From: an uncultured Eubacteriales bacterium
GTDB lineage: Bacteria; Bacillota; Clostridia; Oscillospirales; Oscillospiraceae
Assembly (NCBI GenBank): GCA_900544295.1
Contig: UQUO01000002.1
Coordinates: 1 to 64,000, forward strand
Direction of reading: 5' to 3'
DNA length: 64,000 bases
Shown here: positions 57,555 to 64,000 of the stretch, one piece after another
How the letters are laid out: every line of letters starts with the position of its first letter
Numbering within the stretch: position 1 is the stretch's first letter
Position numbers and translations under genes: made by a program
Notes under the pieces: generated by a model
Told to the model about the DNA's origin: nothing
What the model saw: only the letters and a program-made list of their open reading frames with translations
Database searches by the model: none

Positions 57555-58632
57555 CTACTCCTACATTGCGGCGCTCAGCGTCAGCATCATCGCAGCGCTG
57601 CTCATAGGCGCGGTGGTGCTGCTGATCTCGGGTTACGACCCGCTGGCGGCCTACTCCGCCATGCTCAGCGGCGCCTTTTCAAACGCCCGGCACATCGGCG
57701 ACGTGCTGGAGTACGCGATGGTGCTCTGCCTGTGCGGCGTGGCCTGCGACATCGGCTCGCGAGTCGGCATCTTCAACGTCGGCGGCGAGGGCCAGCTGCT
57801 GCTGGGCGCCATCGTTGCCGCGCAGATAGGCGTGGTACTCAACGGGCTCTCGCCCTGGATAGTCATCCCCGTCGCGGCCCTTGGCGCGGCGGTCACGGGC
57901 GGCATTTACGCCCTCATCCCCGGCTGGCTCAAGGTCAGGCACCGTGTAAACGAAGTCATAACGACCATCATGCTCAACAACATTGCCGAGTTCGTCTGCG
58001 AGTTCCTTGCCAAGGGGCCGTGGAAAAACCCGGACAACAACATCGTCGCCGGCACGGGCAATCTGCCGCAGACCTACTGGTTCACAAAGCTTGCCACCGG
58101 CTCAAACCTCACCACGGTCTTCTTCGTCGCCACTGGCATGACCATACTCACCTGGTACATCATGCAGCGCACCTCCACGGGCTATGAGATGCGCCTCACG
58201 GGAGACAATCCGCGCTTTGCCCGCTTTACCGGCATCAAGACCGACAAGGTCGTCCTCATCGCCATGATAGTATCCGGCATGATGTGCGGCCTCGTGGGCA
58301 TGTTCCGGGTCTACGGCGCGGAGCACATCTACAAGGCCAGCATCAGCAACGACTACTACTTCGAGGGACTCATGGTGGCCATGATAGCGAAATATCAGGT
58401 GCTGCCCACTGCCGTCATAAGCGTGCTCTTCGCCATCCTCAAAATCGGCGCCCAGGGCATGGAGACCGCGGCGGGCGTGCCGAACCAGATATACCTCATC
58501 ATCCAGACCGTCGTCATCTTCTGCATGGCCGCCGAGAGCGGCATCGTCAGCGACATCAAGCGGCGCGTGGCCGACAAGTCCGCCCGGCTCGCGGCTCAGA
58601 AGCGCGTAAAGGAGGGGTCGGTAAATGAATGA
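57538..58632 (+). CDS. Nucleoside ABC importer permease (NupB/YufP type)
   Basis: The 364-residue membrane protein of the branched-chain/ribose permease family has about 9-10 helices. The conserved cytoplasmic loop GWLKVRHRVNEVITTIMLNNIAEF matches YufP-type proteins, as do NVGGEGQLLLGAI and TSTGYEMRLTGDNPRFARF. It overlaps both neighbours (17 nt upstream and 8 nt downstream), so all three transport genes are translationally coupled. Confidence 0.94.
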   Translation: MKLRINYSYIAALSVSIIAALLIGAVVLLISGYDPLAAYSAMLSGAFSNARHIGDVLEYAMVLCLCGVACDIGSRVGIFNVGGEGQLLLGAIVAAQIGVVLNGLSPWIVIPVAALGAAVTGGIYALIPGWLKVRHRVNEVITTIMLNNIAEFVCEFLAKGPWKNPDNNIVAGTGNLPQTYWFTKLATGSNLTTVFFVATGMTILTWYIMQRTSTGYEMRLTGDNPRFARFTGIKTDKVVLIAMIVSGMMCGLVGMFRVYGAEHIYKASISNDYYFEGLMVAMIAKYQVLPTAVISVLFAILKIGAQGMETAAGVPNQIYLIIQTVVIFCMAAESGIVSDIKRRVADKSARLAAQKRVKEGSVNE

Positions 58633-59593
58633 GATACTCTCCCAGGTCTTTTCCGCCGGCACCTTCACTCAGATGCTCCGCAGCGCCACGCCCGTGGCCC
58701 TCGCCGCCATGGGCGGCTCCATGACCGAGCATGCGGGCATCATGAACATCGGCATGGACGGCATGATACTCATGGGCGCGCTCATCGGCGTGCTCGGCAG
58801 CTACGCCATAGGTTCCGCCGCGGGCGGCGTCGCGGCTGCGGTGCTCTTCGGCATACTCGTGGGCCTGTTCTTCGCCCTCTTCGTCGTCAAGCTCAAGAGC
58901 GACGAGTTCATCATCGGCTGCGCGCTCAACATCTTCGCCTCCGGCTTTACGGCCTTCGTCTCCCGCTCCGTCTTCGGGCTCTCCGGCACCTCGGGATACG
59001 AAATCGACTACATGCTGCCCATCGAGATACCGCTAATAGAGGACATACCCTTCCTGGGCGAGATAATCAGCGGCAACACCGCGCTCGTTTACGTCGCCTG
59101 GCTGCTCATCCTTGTCATGTGGCTCTTCGTCTATCGGACACCCTACGGCTTCTGGATGCGCGCCTCTGGCGAGAAGCCGGAGACGCTGCGCACCGCCGGC
59201 ATCAGCCCCGAAAAGATGAAGTGGCTGTCGAGCGTGCTCTGCGGCATGCTCTGTGGGCTCTCTGGCGCTTACCTCTCCCTCGGCTACCTGAACGGCACCT
59301 TTGTCGAGGGCATGTCCGCCTCGCGCGGCTTCATTGCCTTTGCCTGCGTCATTTTCGCCGCCGCGAACCCCGCCAAGGCCTACCTTGCGGCGCTGATGTT
59401 CGGCTTCTTCGACGCCATCGGCCTCAGGCTGCAAAACTACATCAGCTCCGACCTCACCTCGGCCATACCCTACGCAATAACCGTTATCATGATGGTCTAC
59501 GTCGTCGTCAGCAAGGAGCGCCGCCGTCGCTCGCTCGCGCCGAAGCACGAGCCCGCGGCCCCGGAGGCCCCCGCCCCCGGCGCTGGAGGCTGA
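58625..59593 (+). CDS. Nucleoside ABC importer permease (NupC/YufQ type)
   Basis: The 322-residue second permease has MNIGMDGMILMGALIGVLGSYAIG near the start, LKSDEFIIGCALNIFASGFT, YRTPYGFWMRASGEKPETLRTAGI and SRGFIAFACVIFAAANPAKA, all typical of YufQ. The C-terminal 30 residues are charged and Pro/Ala-rich. Last gene of the nucleoside operon, followed by a long terminator hairpin. Confidence 0.94.
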   Translation: MNEILSQVFSAGTFTQMLRSATPVALAAMGGSMTEHAGIMNIGMDGMILMGALIGVLGSYAIGSAAGGVAAAVLFGILVGLFFALFVVKLKSDEFIIGCALNIFASGFTAFVSRSVFGLSGTSGYEIDYMLPIEIPLIEDIPFLGEIISGNTALVYVAWLLILVMWLFVYRTPYGFWMRASGEKPETLRTAGISPEKMKWLSSVLCGMLCGLSGAYLSLGYLNGTFVEGMSASRGFIAFACVIFAAANPAKAYLAALMFGFFDAIGLRLQNYISSDLTSAIPYAITVIMMVYVVVSKERRRRSLAPKHEPAAPEAPAPGAGG

Positions 59594-59608
59594 GGACACA
59601 AAAACCAA

Positions 59609-59644
59609 AACGGGACGCCGTCCTTTCCCGGACGGCGTCCCGTT
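59609..59644. terminator. Bidirectional terminator between convergent operons
   Basis: Bases 59609-59623 pair perfectly with 59630-59644 (15-bp stem, 6-nt loop), between the nucleoside operon (stop 59593) and the minus-strand zinc-ribbon gene (stop 59661). It has a short T stretch on the right and a run of A on the left. Confidence 0.88.
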
Positions 59645-59660
59645 CTGTTTCGATGCGTCA

Positions 59661-60617
59661 TTACGTGGCCACGGAAATGCAGCGCAGGTAGACCAGCGAC
59701 AGCAGGAACCAGTATATGGTCATCGGGTCGCGGCGGGTCACGATTATCTCTATCGCCGTAATGACCAGTATGGCTGCGGTGTTCATCAATACCATGCCGC
59801 TGTAATAGCCTACGAGGAAAGTGTAATTGTAGGACATGGTGTAGGGCATGACGAGCGACAGGACTACAAGGGCGAAGGTGACGGCCGTGGCCAGGGCGAG
59901 CGCGAAGATGCTCTTATACCGCCGCTCGCGCAGCCATCTGGAGACGGCGCTGATGAAGGAGCACGCGAGCGCTATGACGGCGGAGCCTATGCCGATAGCC
60001 GGCTCCGGCCCAAACGGCTCTCCCGTCGCGAAAAAAGCGACCAGGCCGGCGATTATGGGTATCGTTATCAGCTTGAATATCTGCACATAGCCGCGTTCGC
60101 GCTTCGACCATACGCCCACCAGCACGAGGCCGATGGCGGCCGCACAGATAAAGCCAATGCAGATGGCGTACCACCGGGTATAGGAGCCGCCTAAGGTGCG
60201 CCAAACGAGGTAGCACGCCAGCTCGTTCAGGGCGTAAACGCCGGCAAAGCACGGCAGCAGGACCTTCAGCGGGAACCGGCAGATGTCTTCGGAGGCGGCG
60301 CTCTGTGCGCGGCGGGCCTCCCGGGCCTCCTTTTTCTCGCGGAGGGCGGCGGCCTTGGCCTTTTTCTTCTCGCTGCGGGACGTTTTTGGCGGTTTTTCCG
60401 GCTTTTTGTCGGAGTTTTTGGGCTTTTTCTCGGGTTTTAACTCTTCCGCCTGGCTGTCCCGGACGGTTTGCTCTTGCTCTTCCGGCTGCACCACCACTCC
60501 GTAGACGCCCAACTCCGCGCGGCAGGAGGGGTTGCTGCACAGGGCCTCGTTTATTGGCGTAGTCCAGCCGCACTGTGTGCAGCGCCAGTGGATCCGTTCG
60601 GTATTTTTGTCAGTCAT
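59661..60617 (-). CDS. Zinc-ribbon multi-pass membrane protein (copy 1)
   Basis: Function unknown. The 318-residue product has an N-terminal cytoplasmic zinc ribbon (WRCTQCGWTTPINEALCSNPSC: four Cys in CxxC and CxxxxC spacing), then a long Lys/Glu/Arg/Ala-rich, probably helical charged segment (about 40-110) and six or so transmembrane helices to the C-terminus. The start at 60617 (MTDKNTERIHW) follows AAGGGGGAG. Same architecture as the gene just upstream; the pair arose by tandem duplication and has diverged strongly in the membrane part. Confidence 0.8.
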   Translation of the reverse strand: MTDKNTERIHWRCTQCGWTTPINEALCSNPSCRAELGVYGVVVQPEEQEQTVRDSQAEELKPEKKPKNSDKKPEKPPKTSRSEKKKAKAAALREKKEAREARRAQSAASEDICRFPLKVLLPCFAGVYALNELACYLVWRTLGGSYTRWYAICIGFICAAAIGLVLVGVWSKRERGYVQIFKLITIPIIAGLVAFFATGEPFGPEPAIGIGSAVIALACSFISAVSRWLRERRYKSIFALALATAVTFALVVLSLVMPYTMSYNYTFLVGYYSGMVLMNTAAILVITAIEIIVTRRDPMTIYWFLLSLVYLRCISVAT

Positions 60618-60649
60618 TTGCGCTCTCCCCCTTTTAGACCCGGCGCGGC

Positions 60650-61669
60650 TCAAAAGAAATAAAATGGTGTGAATCTATACACCACCAGCAGAAAGACATT
60701 TACCGCAATTATCATGTACAGCAGCAGCACGGCTGCAATCCGGTCCCGTCTCGTGATAAGGAAGAGCACATAGGCGCAGCCCATGCTGAAAACATAGGGG
60801 TAGATGTACCCCAGGCTGAACGGAATAGTATTTCCGAACGCTCCCTCAGCAATCAGTATGGCCACGAACACTGCGGCCAGCGTCAGCGCGGTGGTCAAAA
60901 CGGCCATGGCAGTGCACTTGCCCGGGCTGCCGAAGCGTCCCTCCTGCCGCCAGCGCCTGAAGGCGGCACAGAGCGCAAGCGCGGTGCCAGTGCAGGCCGA
61001 GGTCACGGAAATAATGTTGGTCAGGTAGCCAAAGGTGAACCATGAGATCACGGCCACAACCGCGCCAAAGATCAGGGGCGGGAGAAGCGTGGGCTTGAGG
61101 GCACCTCTCCCCTCCCGGCGGCTCACTGTGACGATCACGCAGACGAGCGTTATCACAAGGAGGGCAGAGTATTCCACGATCAAGACGCGCCGCAGCATTA
61201 TAAAGAAGTGATTTACGAAGTATAGCAGCACGCTGTTAATTATGTAAACCAGCAGCGGTATGGCGATGAGCAGGGGCAGCATTAGCTTGTGCGGTATGCG
61301 GACGAGCTCGGAGGCTGTGAAATCTGTTTCCCGCTCGGCGCGGCGGCGGGACTTGGCTTCGGCTTTTCGGCGCTTTTGCTCCTCGCGCGCCTCGCGCTTT
61401 TGCGCCGCGCGGTCGGGCTTTTCGCGCTGCTTTTCCCTTTTCTCATCGCCGCGGGGCTTTTCTTCCTCGGGGCGAGGGACTTTTTTCGCGTCTTCGGGCT
61501 GCTTTTCCGGCTCCGGCGCGCGCTCGGGCTCCGGCTCGATCACCTGGCCGTAGATGCCCAGGTCCGCCCCGCAGGCGGGGTTGCCGCAGACGGCCATGTC
61601 CAGGGGCCAGCTGCTTCCGCACTGGCTGCAGCGCCAGTGGCGGCTTTTTCTCAGGTCGTTATCCGTCAT
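60650..61669 (-). CDS. Zinc-ribbon multi-pass membrane protein (copy 2)
   Basis: Function unknown. The 339-residue product has zinc ribbon WRCSQCGSSWPLDMAVCGNPAC at residues 12-33, followed by GADLGIYGQVIEPEP, nearly the same wording as copy 1. A highly charged linker (about 46-115, Glu/Lys/Arg) and six or seven helices follow. It sits 26 nt after the subtilase gene and probably shares its transcript. The zinc ribbon plus charged linker suggests a cytoplasmic partner such as RNA, nucleotide or protein, with the helices as anchor; nothing more can be supported. Confidence 0.8.
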   Translation of the reverse strand: MTDNDLRKSRHWRCSQCGSSWPLDMAVCGNPACGADLGIYGQVIEPEPERAPEPEKQPEDAKKVPRPEEEKPRGDEKREKQREKPDRAAQKREAREEQKRRKAEAKSRRRAERETDFTASELVRIPHKLMLPLLIAIPLLVYIINSVLLYFVNHFFIMLRRVLIVEYSALLVITLVCVIVTVSRREGRGALKPTLLPPLIFGAVVAVISWFTFGYLTNIISVTSACTGTALALCAAFRRWRQEGRFGSPGKCTAMAVLTTALTLAAVFVAILIAEGAFGNTIPFSLGYIYPYVFSMGCAYVLFLITRRDRIAAVLLLYMIIAVNVFLLVVYRFTPFYFF

Positions 61670-61695
61670 TTTTCCCTCTCCCCATATCTTTCTGC

Positions 61696-63357
61696 TCAGT
61701 CCCCGGCAAAATACCCAGCCCAGGGGATGCCCTCGCCGTAGCCGGCGGGGTCGCCCATGTCGGTGCAGTAGTCGCCTATGTATTTTTCTATCTGCTCCGG
61801 GGTCTTGTCCGGCAAATAGAGCTTAAGCATGGCCGCCAGCGCGGAAATATGCGGTGCGGCCATCGAGGTGCCGTCCAGCGCCGCGAGGACGTCGCCCGGG
61901 TAGTAGCTGAGCACCTCCACGCCCGGCGCGCAGACGTCCACGGTGTCGCCGTAGTTTGAAAAGCTGCCTAGCTTCCCCGTGCTGTCGCAGGCGGAGACGA
62001 CTATGCAGTCGGTCATATGCGCAGGGCAGCAGACGGCGGTATCCTCGGGAACGCCGTTCTCGTCCCCGTTGCCCGCGGCGACTACCACGACTATGCCGCT
62101 GTTCCAGGCCTCGGTGACGTAATAGTCTATGGGGCTGCCGCAGCTGCCGTCCGCGCCACAGACACAGGACCCGCCCAGGCTCATGTTTATGACGTCCGCT
62201 CCGCTCTCGATGGCATATTTCAGCCCCGCCGCGACGTAGGAATCCGAGGTCGTCTCCCCCACGAACACGCGGACGGGCAGGATGCTCACATCCAGGCCCC
62301 AGGTGCAGTCTATTATCGTGCCTGCCACGTGGGTGCCGTGTCCGGCGTCGTCCGTCCAGCCGTTGGAGCCAGGGTTCGTCACGTCCGTGCCTTCGAGAAT
62401 GCAGTGGGCGTTCTCGTCGCAGGGCTCCACGCCTGTGTCGAGCACGGCAACGGTGACAGGGCTCGTGTTCCGGTCCTTTAGCCAGGCGGCGAGCCTGTCG
62501 AGGCCCAGATATTCCACGCCCCAGCTGTAGTATACCTCTCCGCTGTAAGGCGAGGTATAGGGGACGGCGCTGACGCTCCGCTGCACCGCGCTGCCCGCTG
62601 TGTAGGCGTACTCGTCCGTATCCACGAAGAGTATGCCGTCCATGGCTGTGAGCGCGTCCAGGCAGCGCTGGGCCTCCTCCTCGCTCTCAAACTGCACTAC
62701 AAGATAGTTGTCGCTGTCGGCTATGATCTCCGCCGCCGGGAAGTCGCTGAGGTCTATGCCCGGGCCTTCAAACTTCAGCAGCAGTCGGTTCGTGCTGCGC
62801 TGGCCGCTTACGACCAGCTCATCGTCGTAGGAGCGTATGAGTTCAGAAAGGGCGCTGTTAAACTCCTCGAAGGTCGCGGTTTCGGTGAGCTGCGTGTCCT
62901 CATGGACGAGTATGCCCTCAGGCGGGCGCTCGGGCAGAAACAGCACCAGCGCACAGGCGGCGAGGACGACGGCTAGGGCGGCGCAGGCCCAGGTTATTGC
63001 CCGGCGTCGCCTCGCGCGGCGCAGCTCCGCCAGCCTAGAAGCAGCCTCGGCGCTGCCGAGCGCGGCGGCCTTTTCGTACCACTCCAGGCTCATCCTCTGG
63101 CTGCGGTGGACGGCCCAACCGTACTGGAACAGCTCGCCCATCGCAAGCGCGGCCTGGGCATGGCCGAGCTTTGCGGCCTTTTCCATGTTGTAGACCGCCT
63201 CGGCGGTCTCCTTGCCCTTGCCGGCCTTGCCGAGGGCGGCGTCTGCGAGGGTAAACAGGGCCTCCGGGTTCTCGCGGTTGAAGCTCTCCCGGCACCAGAG
63301 CAGCCGGGCCTCGTCGTATTCCGCGGACTGCCAGGCCCTCCACTGCCTGTTATACAT
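61696..63357 (-). CDS. Membrane-anchored subtilisin-like (S8) protease with N-terminal Sel1-like repeats
   Basis: The 553-residue protein has a cytoplasmic helical-repeat part (residues 1-115, Sel1/TPR-like: ETAEAVYNMEKAAKLGHAQA, SLEWYEKAAALGSAEA), one transmembrane helix (about 121-141), a propeptide-like region (160-260) and an external S8 catalytic domain. The triad is D307 (AVLDTGVE), H340 (GHGTHVAG) and S498 (GTSMAAPH), with oxyanion Asn430 (AAGN). There are about a dozen Cys in the catalytic domain, including SCVCGADGSCG and VCCPAHMTDC, unusual for subtilases. The start overlaps the upstream VWA gene by 8 nt. Substrate unknown. Confidence 0.9.
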   Translation of the reverse strand: MYNRQWRAWQSAEYDEARLLWCRESFNRENPEALFTLADAALGKAGKGKETAEAVYNMEKAAKLGHAQAALAMGELFQYGWAVHRSQRMSLEWYEKAAALGSAEAASRLAELRRARRRRAITWACAALAVVLAACALVLFLPERPPEGILVHEDTQLTETATFEEFNSALSELIRSYDDELVVSGQRSTNRLLLKFEGPGIDLSDFPAAEIIADSDNYLVVQFESEEEAQRCLDALTAMDGILFVDTDEYAYTAGSAVQRSVSAVPYTSPYSGEVYYSWGVEYLGLDRLAAWLKDRNTSPVTVAVLDTGVEPCDENAHCILEGTDVTNPGSNGWTDDAGHGTHVAGTIIDCTWGLDVSILPVRVFVGETTSDSYVAAGLKYAIESGADVINMSLGGSCVCGADGSCGSPIDYYVTEAWNSGIVVVVAAGNGDENGVPEDTAVCCPAHMTDCIVVSACDSTGKLGSFSNYGDTVDVCAPGVEVLSYYPGDVLAALDGTSMAAPHISALAAMLKLYLPDKTPEQIEKYIGDYCTDMGDPAGYGEGIPWAGYFAGD

Positions 63358-64000
63358 CCAGCACCTCGCCTCCGTTCAGCTCGAATGACACGTAGGCTGT
63401 CCCCAGCAGAAGGCAGGCCAGCGTCAGGCAGGTGTCCACCTGCCCGCCCAACAGCGTGATGAGCACGGCGAGCAGCACGCCGCTGCCGAGGTTCAGCAGC
63501 AGCTTTTTCGCCCTGAACTGGGTAAAATAGCCCACCCCGAAGAGCAGCGCGCACAACAGCAGGGTGACGAGCCTGACGGCGAACTGGTAGAGCGAGGTCT
63601 CCTCCGAGCCGATAAGCAGGTCCTCTTCCATGCTCACGCGGTTTTCCGTGCTGGCCTCGAAGGCGTTGTTGAAGGATTCCAGCAGCGCGGCGGTATCTAC
63701 GCTGCCGTCGGCGGCGGGCTTCAGGCGGGTGTCGAAGCCGCCGGTGGCGTTCGCGAGGTCTATGAGCGCGCGCCCCTGGGAGCCAGTGGTGGAGCTCTTG
63801 CTTATGCGCACGGAGAAGAACATGATCCCCCCGGCCTGGATGTCCTGCGCCACGTCGGAGTCGAGGTCGCCCTCGCCATCCGTCAGCAGGAGGATGGCGA
63901 GGTTCACGTCCGGCCTCGCCTCCGCCGTCAGCGTGTCCACGGCGAGGCGCAGCGGGGCGTTGAAGTCCGTCTGGCCTATGGAGTCTATGGAGGCTATGAA
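63350..64000 (-). CDS. VWA-domain membrane protein, truncated by the window edge
   Basis: Only the C-terminal 216 codons lie in the window; the reading frame runs past base 64000. Seen: the second half of a von Willebrand A domain (SIGQTDFNAPLRLA with the MIDAS Thr, then LLTDGEGDLDSD with the MIDAS Asp), followed by three or four hydrophobic segments. VWA domains bind ligands through a metal ion. The gene is translationally coupled to the subtilase gene. The apparent GTG start at 63940 is internal to the domain and not the true start. Confidence 0.8.
   Translation of the reverse strand, partial: FIASIDSIGQTDFNAPLRLAVDTLTAEARPDVNLAILLLTDGEGDLDSDVAQDIQAGGIMFFSVRISKSSTTGSQGRALIDLANATGGFDTRLKPAADGSVDTAALLESFNNAFEASTENRVSMEEDLLIGSEETSLYQFAVRLVTLLLCALLFGVGYFTQFRAKKLLLNLGSGVLLAVLITLLGGQVDTCLTLACLLLGTAYVSFELNGGEVLDV

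Noticed and set aside
1..64000. tRNA or rRNA genes, CRISPR arrays, transposases, integrases and attachment sites
   Set aside because: Searched by eye on both strands. No regularly spaced repeats, transposase-like proteins or recognisable RNA genes were found; a covariance-model scan would be needed to exclude small RNAs.

Overview
The window is high-GC DNA from a strictly anaerobic Firmicute of the class Clostridia, most likely a gut Oscillospirales-type bacterium. The evidence is the gene order smc-ftsY-rdgB-yhbY-nadD/yqeK-LCP-rsfS-leuS, flavin-based electron-bifurcating systems, Gram-positive-style lipoproteins and sigma-A promoters, and malto-oligosaccharide ABC systems without their own ATPase. 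Assignment below class is an inference. There are about 55 genes and no tRNA, rRNA, CRISPR array or insertion sequence that I can see.

Layout. (1) 1-422 is a gene-free, repeat-rich intergenic stretch. (2) 423-11194, minus strand: a housekeeping operon running from a TTGCAA-17-TATAAT promoter at 11.19 kb through smc, ftsY, rdgB, yhbY, a nadD-yqeK fusion, an LCP cell-wall ligase, rsfS and leuS, then rpsU behind its own perfect-consensus promoter. (3) 11.2-13.3 kb: a small acidic hypothetical protein and a MATE exporter. (4) 13.3-34.4 kb, minus strand: a 19-gene, about 21-kb apparent single operon behind a -24/-12 (sigma-54) promoter, with a divergent sigma-54 activator gene at 34.6-36.6 kb. (5) 36.7-38.1 kb: a second MATE exporter. 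(6) 38.1-51.1 kb: two paralogous alpha-glucan operons, each with a solute-binding lipoprotein, two permeases, a cytoplasmic GH13 hydrolase and a LacI regulator; one also has a membrane-anchored triple starch-binding protein. (7) 51.4-53.2 kb: an HD-only (p)ppGpp-hydrolase-like protein and an ADP-ribosylglycohydrolase-family protein. (8) 53.3-59.6 kb: a nucleoside-salvage locus with a YeiL-like Crp regulator, a variant DeoD phosphorylase and a BMP-type nucleoside ABC importer. (9) 59.66-64 kb, minus strand: two paralogous zinc-ribbon membrane proteins, a membrane subtilase with Sel1-like repeats and a VWA membrane protein cut by the window edge.

The most interesting part is region 4. It combines two CaiB-type CoA-transferases, an acyl-CoA ligase, a CaiA-type acyl-CoA dehydrogenase/reductase, a crotonase with altered catalytic residues, an iron-sulfur old-yellow-enzyme that lacks the family's His/Tyr active-site motif, two anion symporters, the complete FixABCX electron-bifurcating complex, a D-2-hydroxyacid dehydrogenase with its own EtfAB, and three late-step menaquinone genes (polyprenyl diphosphate synthase, MenA, MenG/UbiE). 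My reading is a substrate-induced anaerobic pathway: an imported organic acid is activated to its CoA ester and reduced or rearranged, while FixABCX splits NADH electrons between ferredoxin and a quinone made by the same operon, possibly from scavenged 1,4-dihydroxy-2-naphthoate. The substrate cannot be read from sequence. The operon is compositionally mosaic: by hand count of sample lines, the 24.9-33.1 kb block resembles the host, while both flanking parts are poorer in GC.
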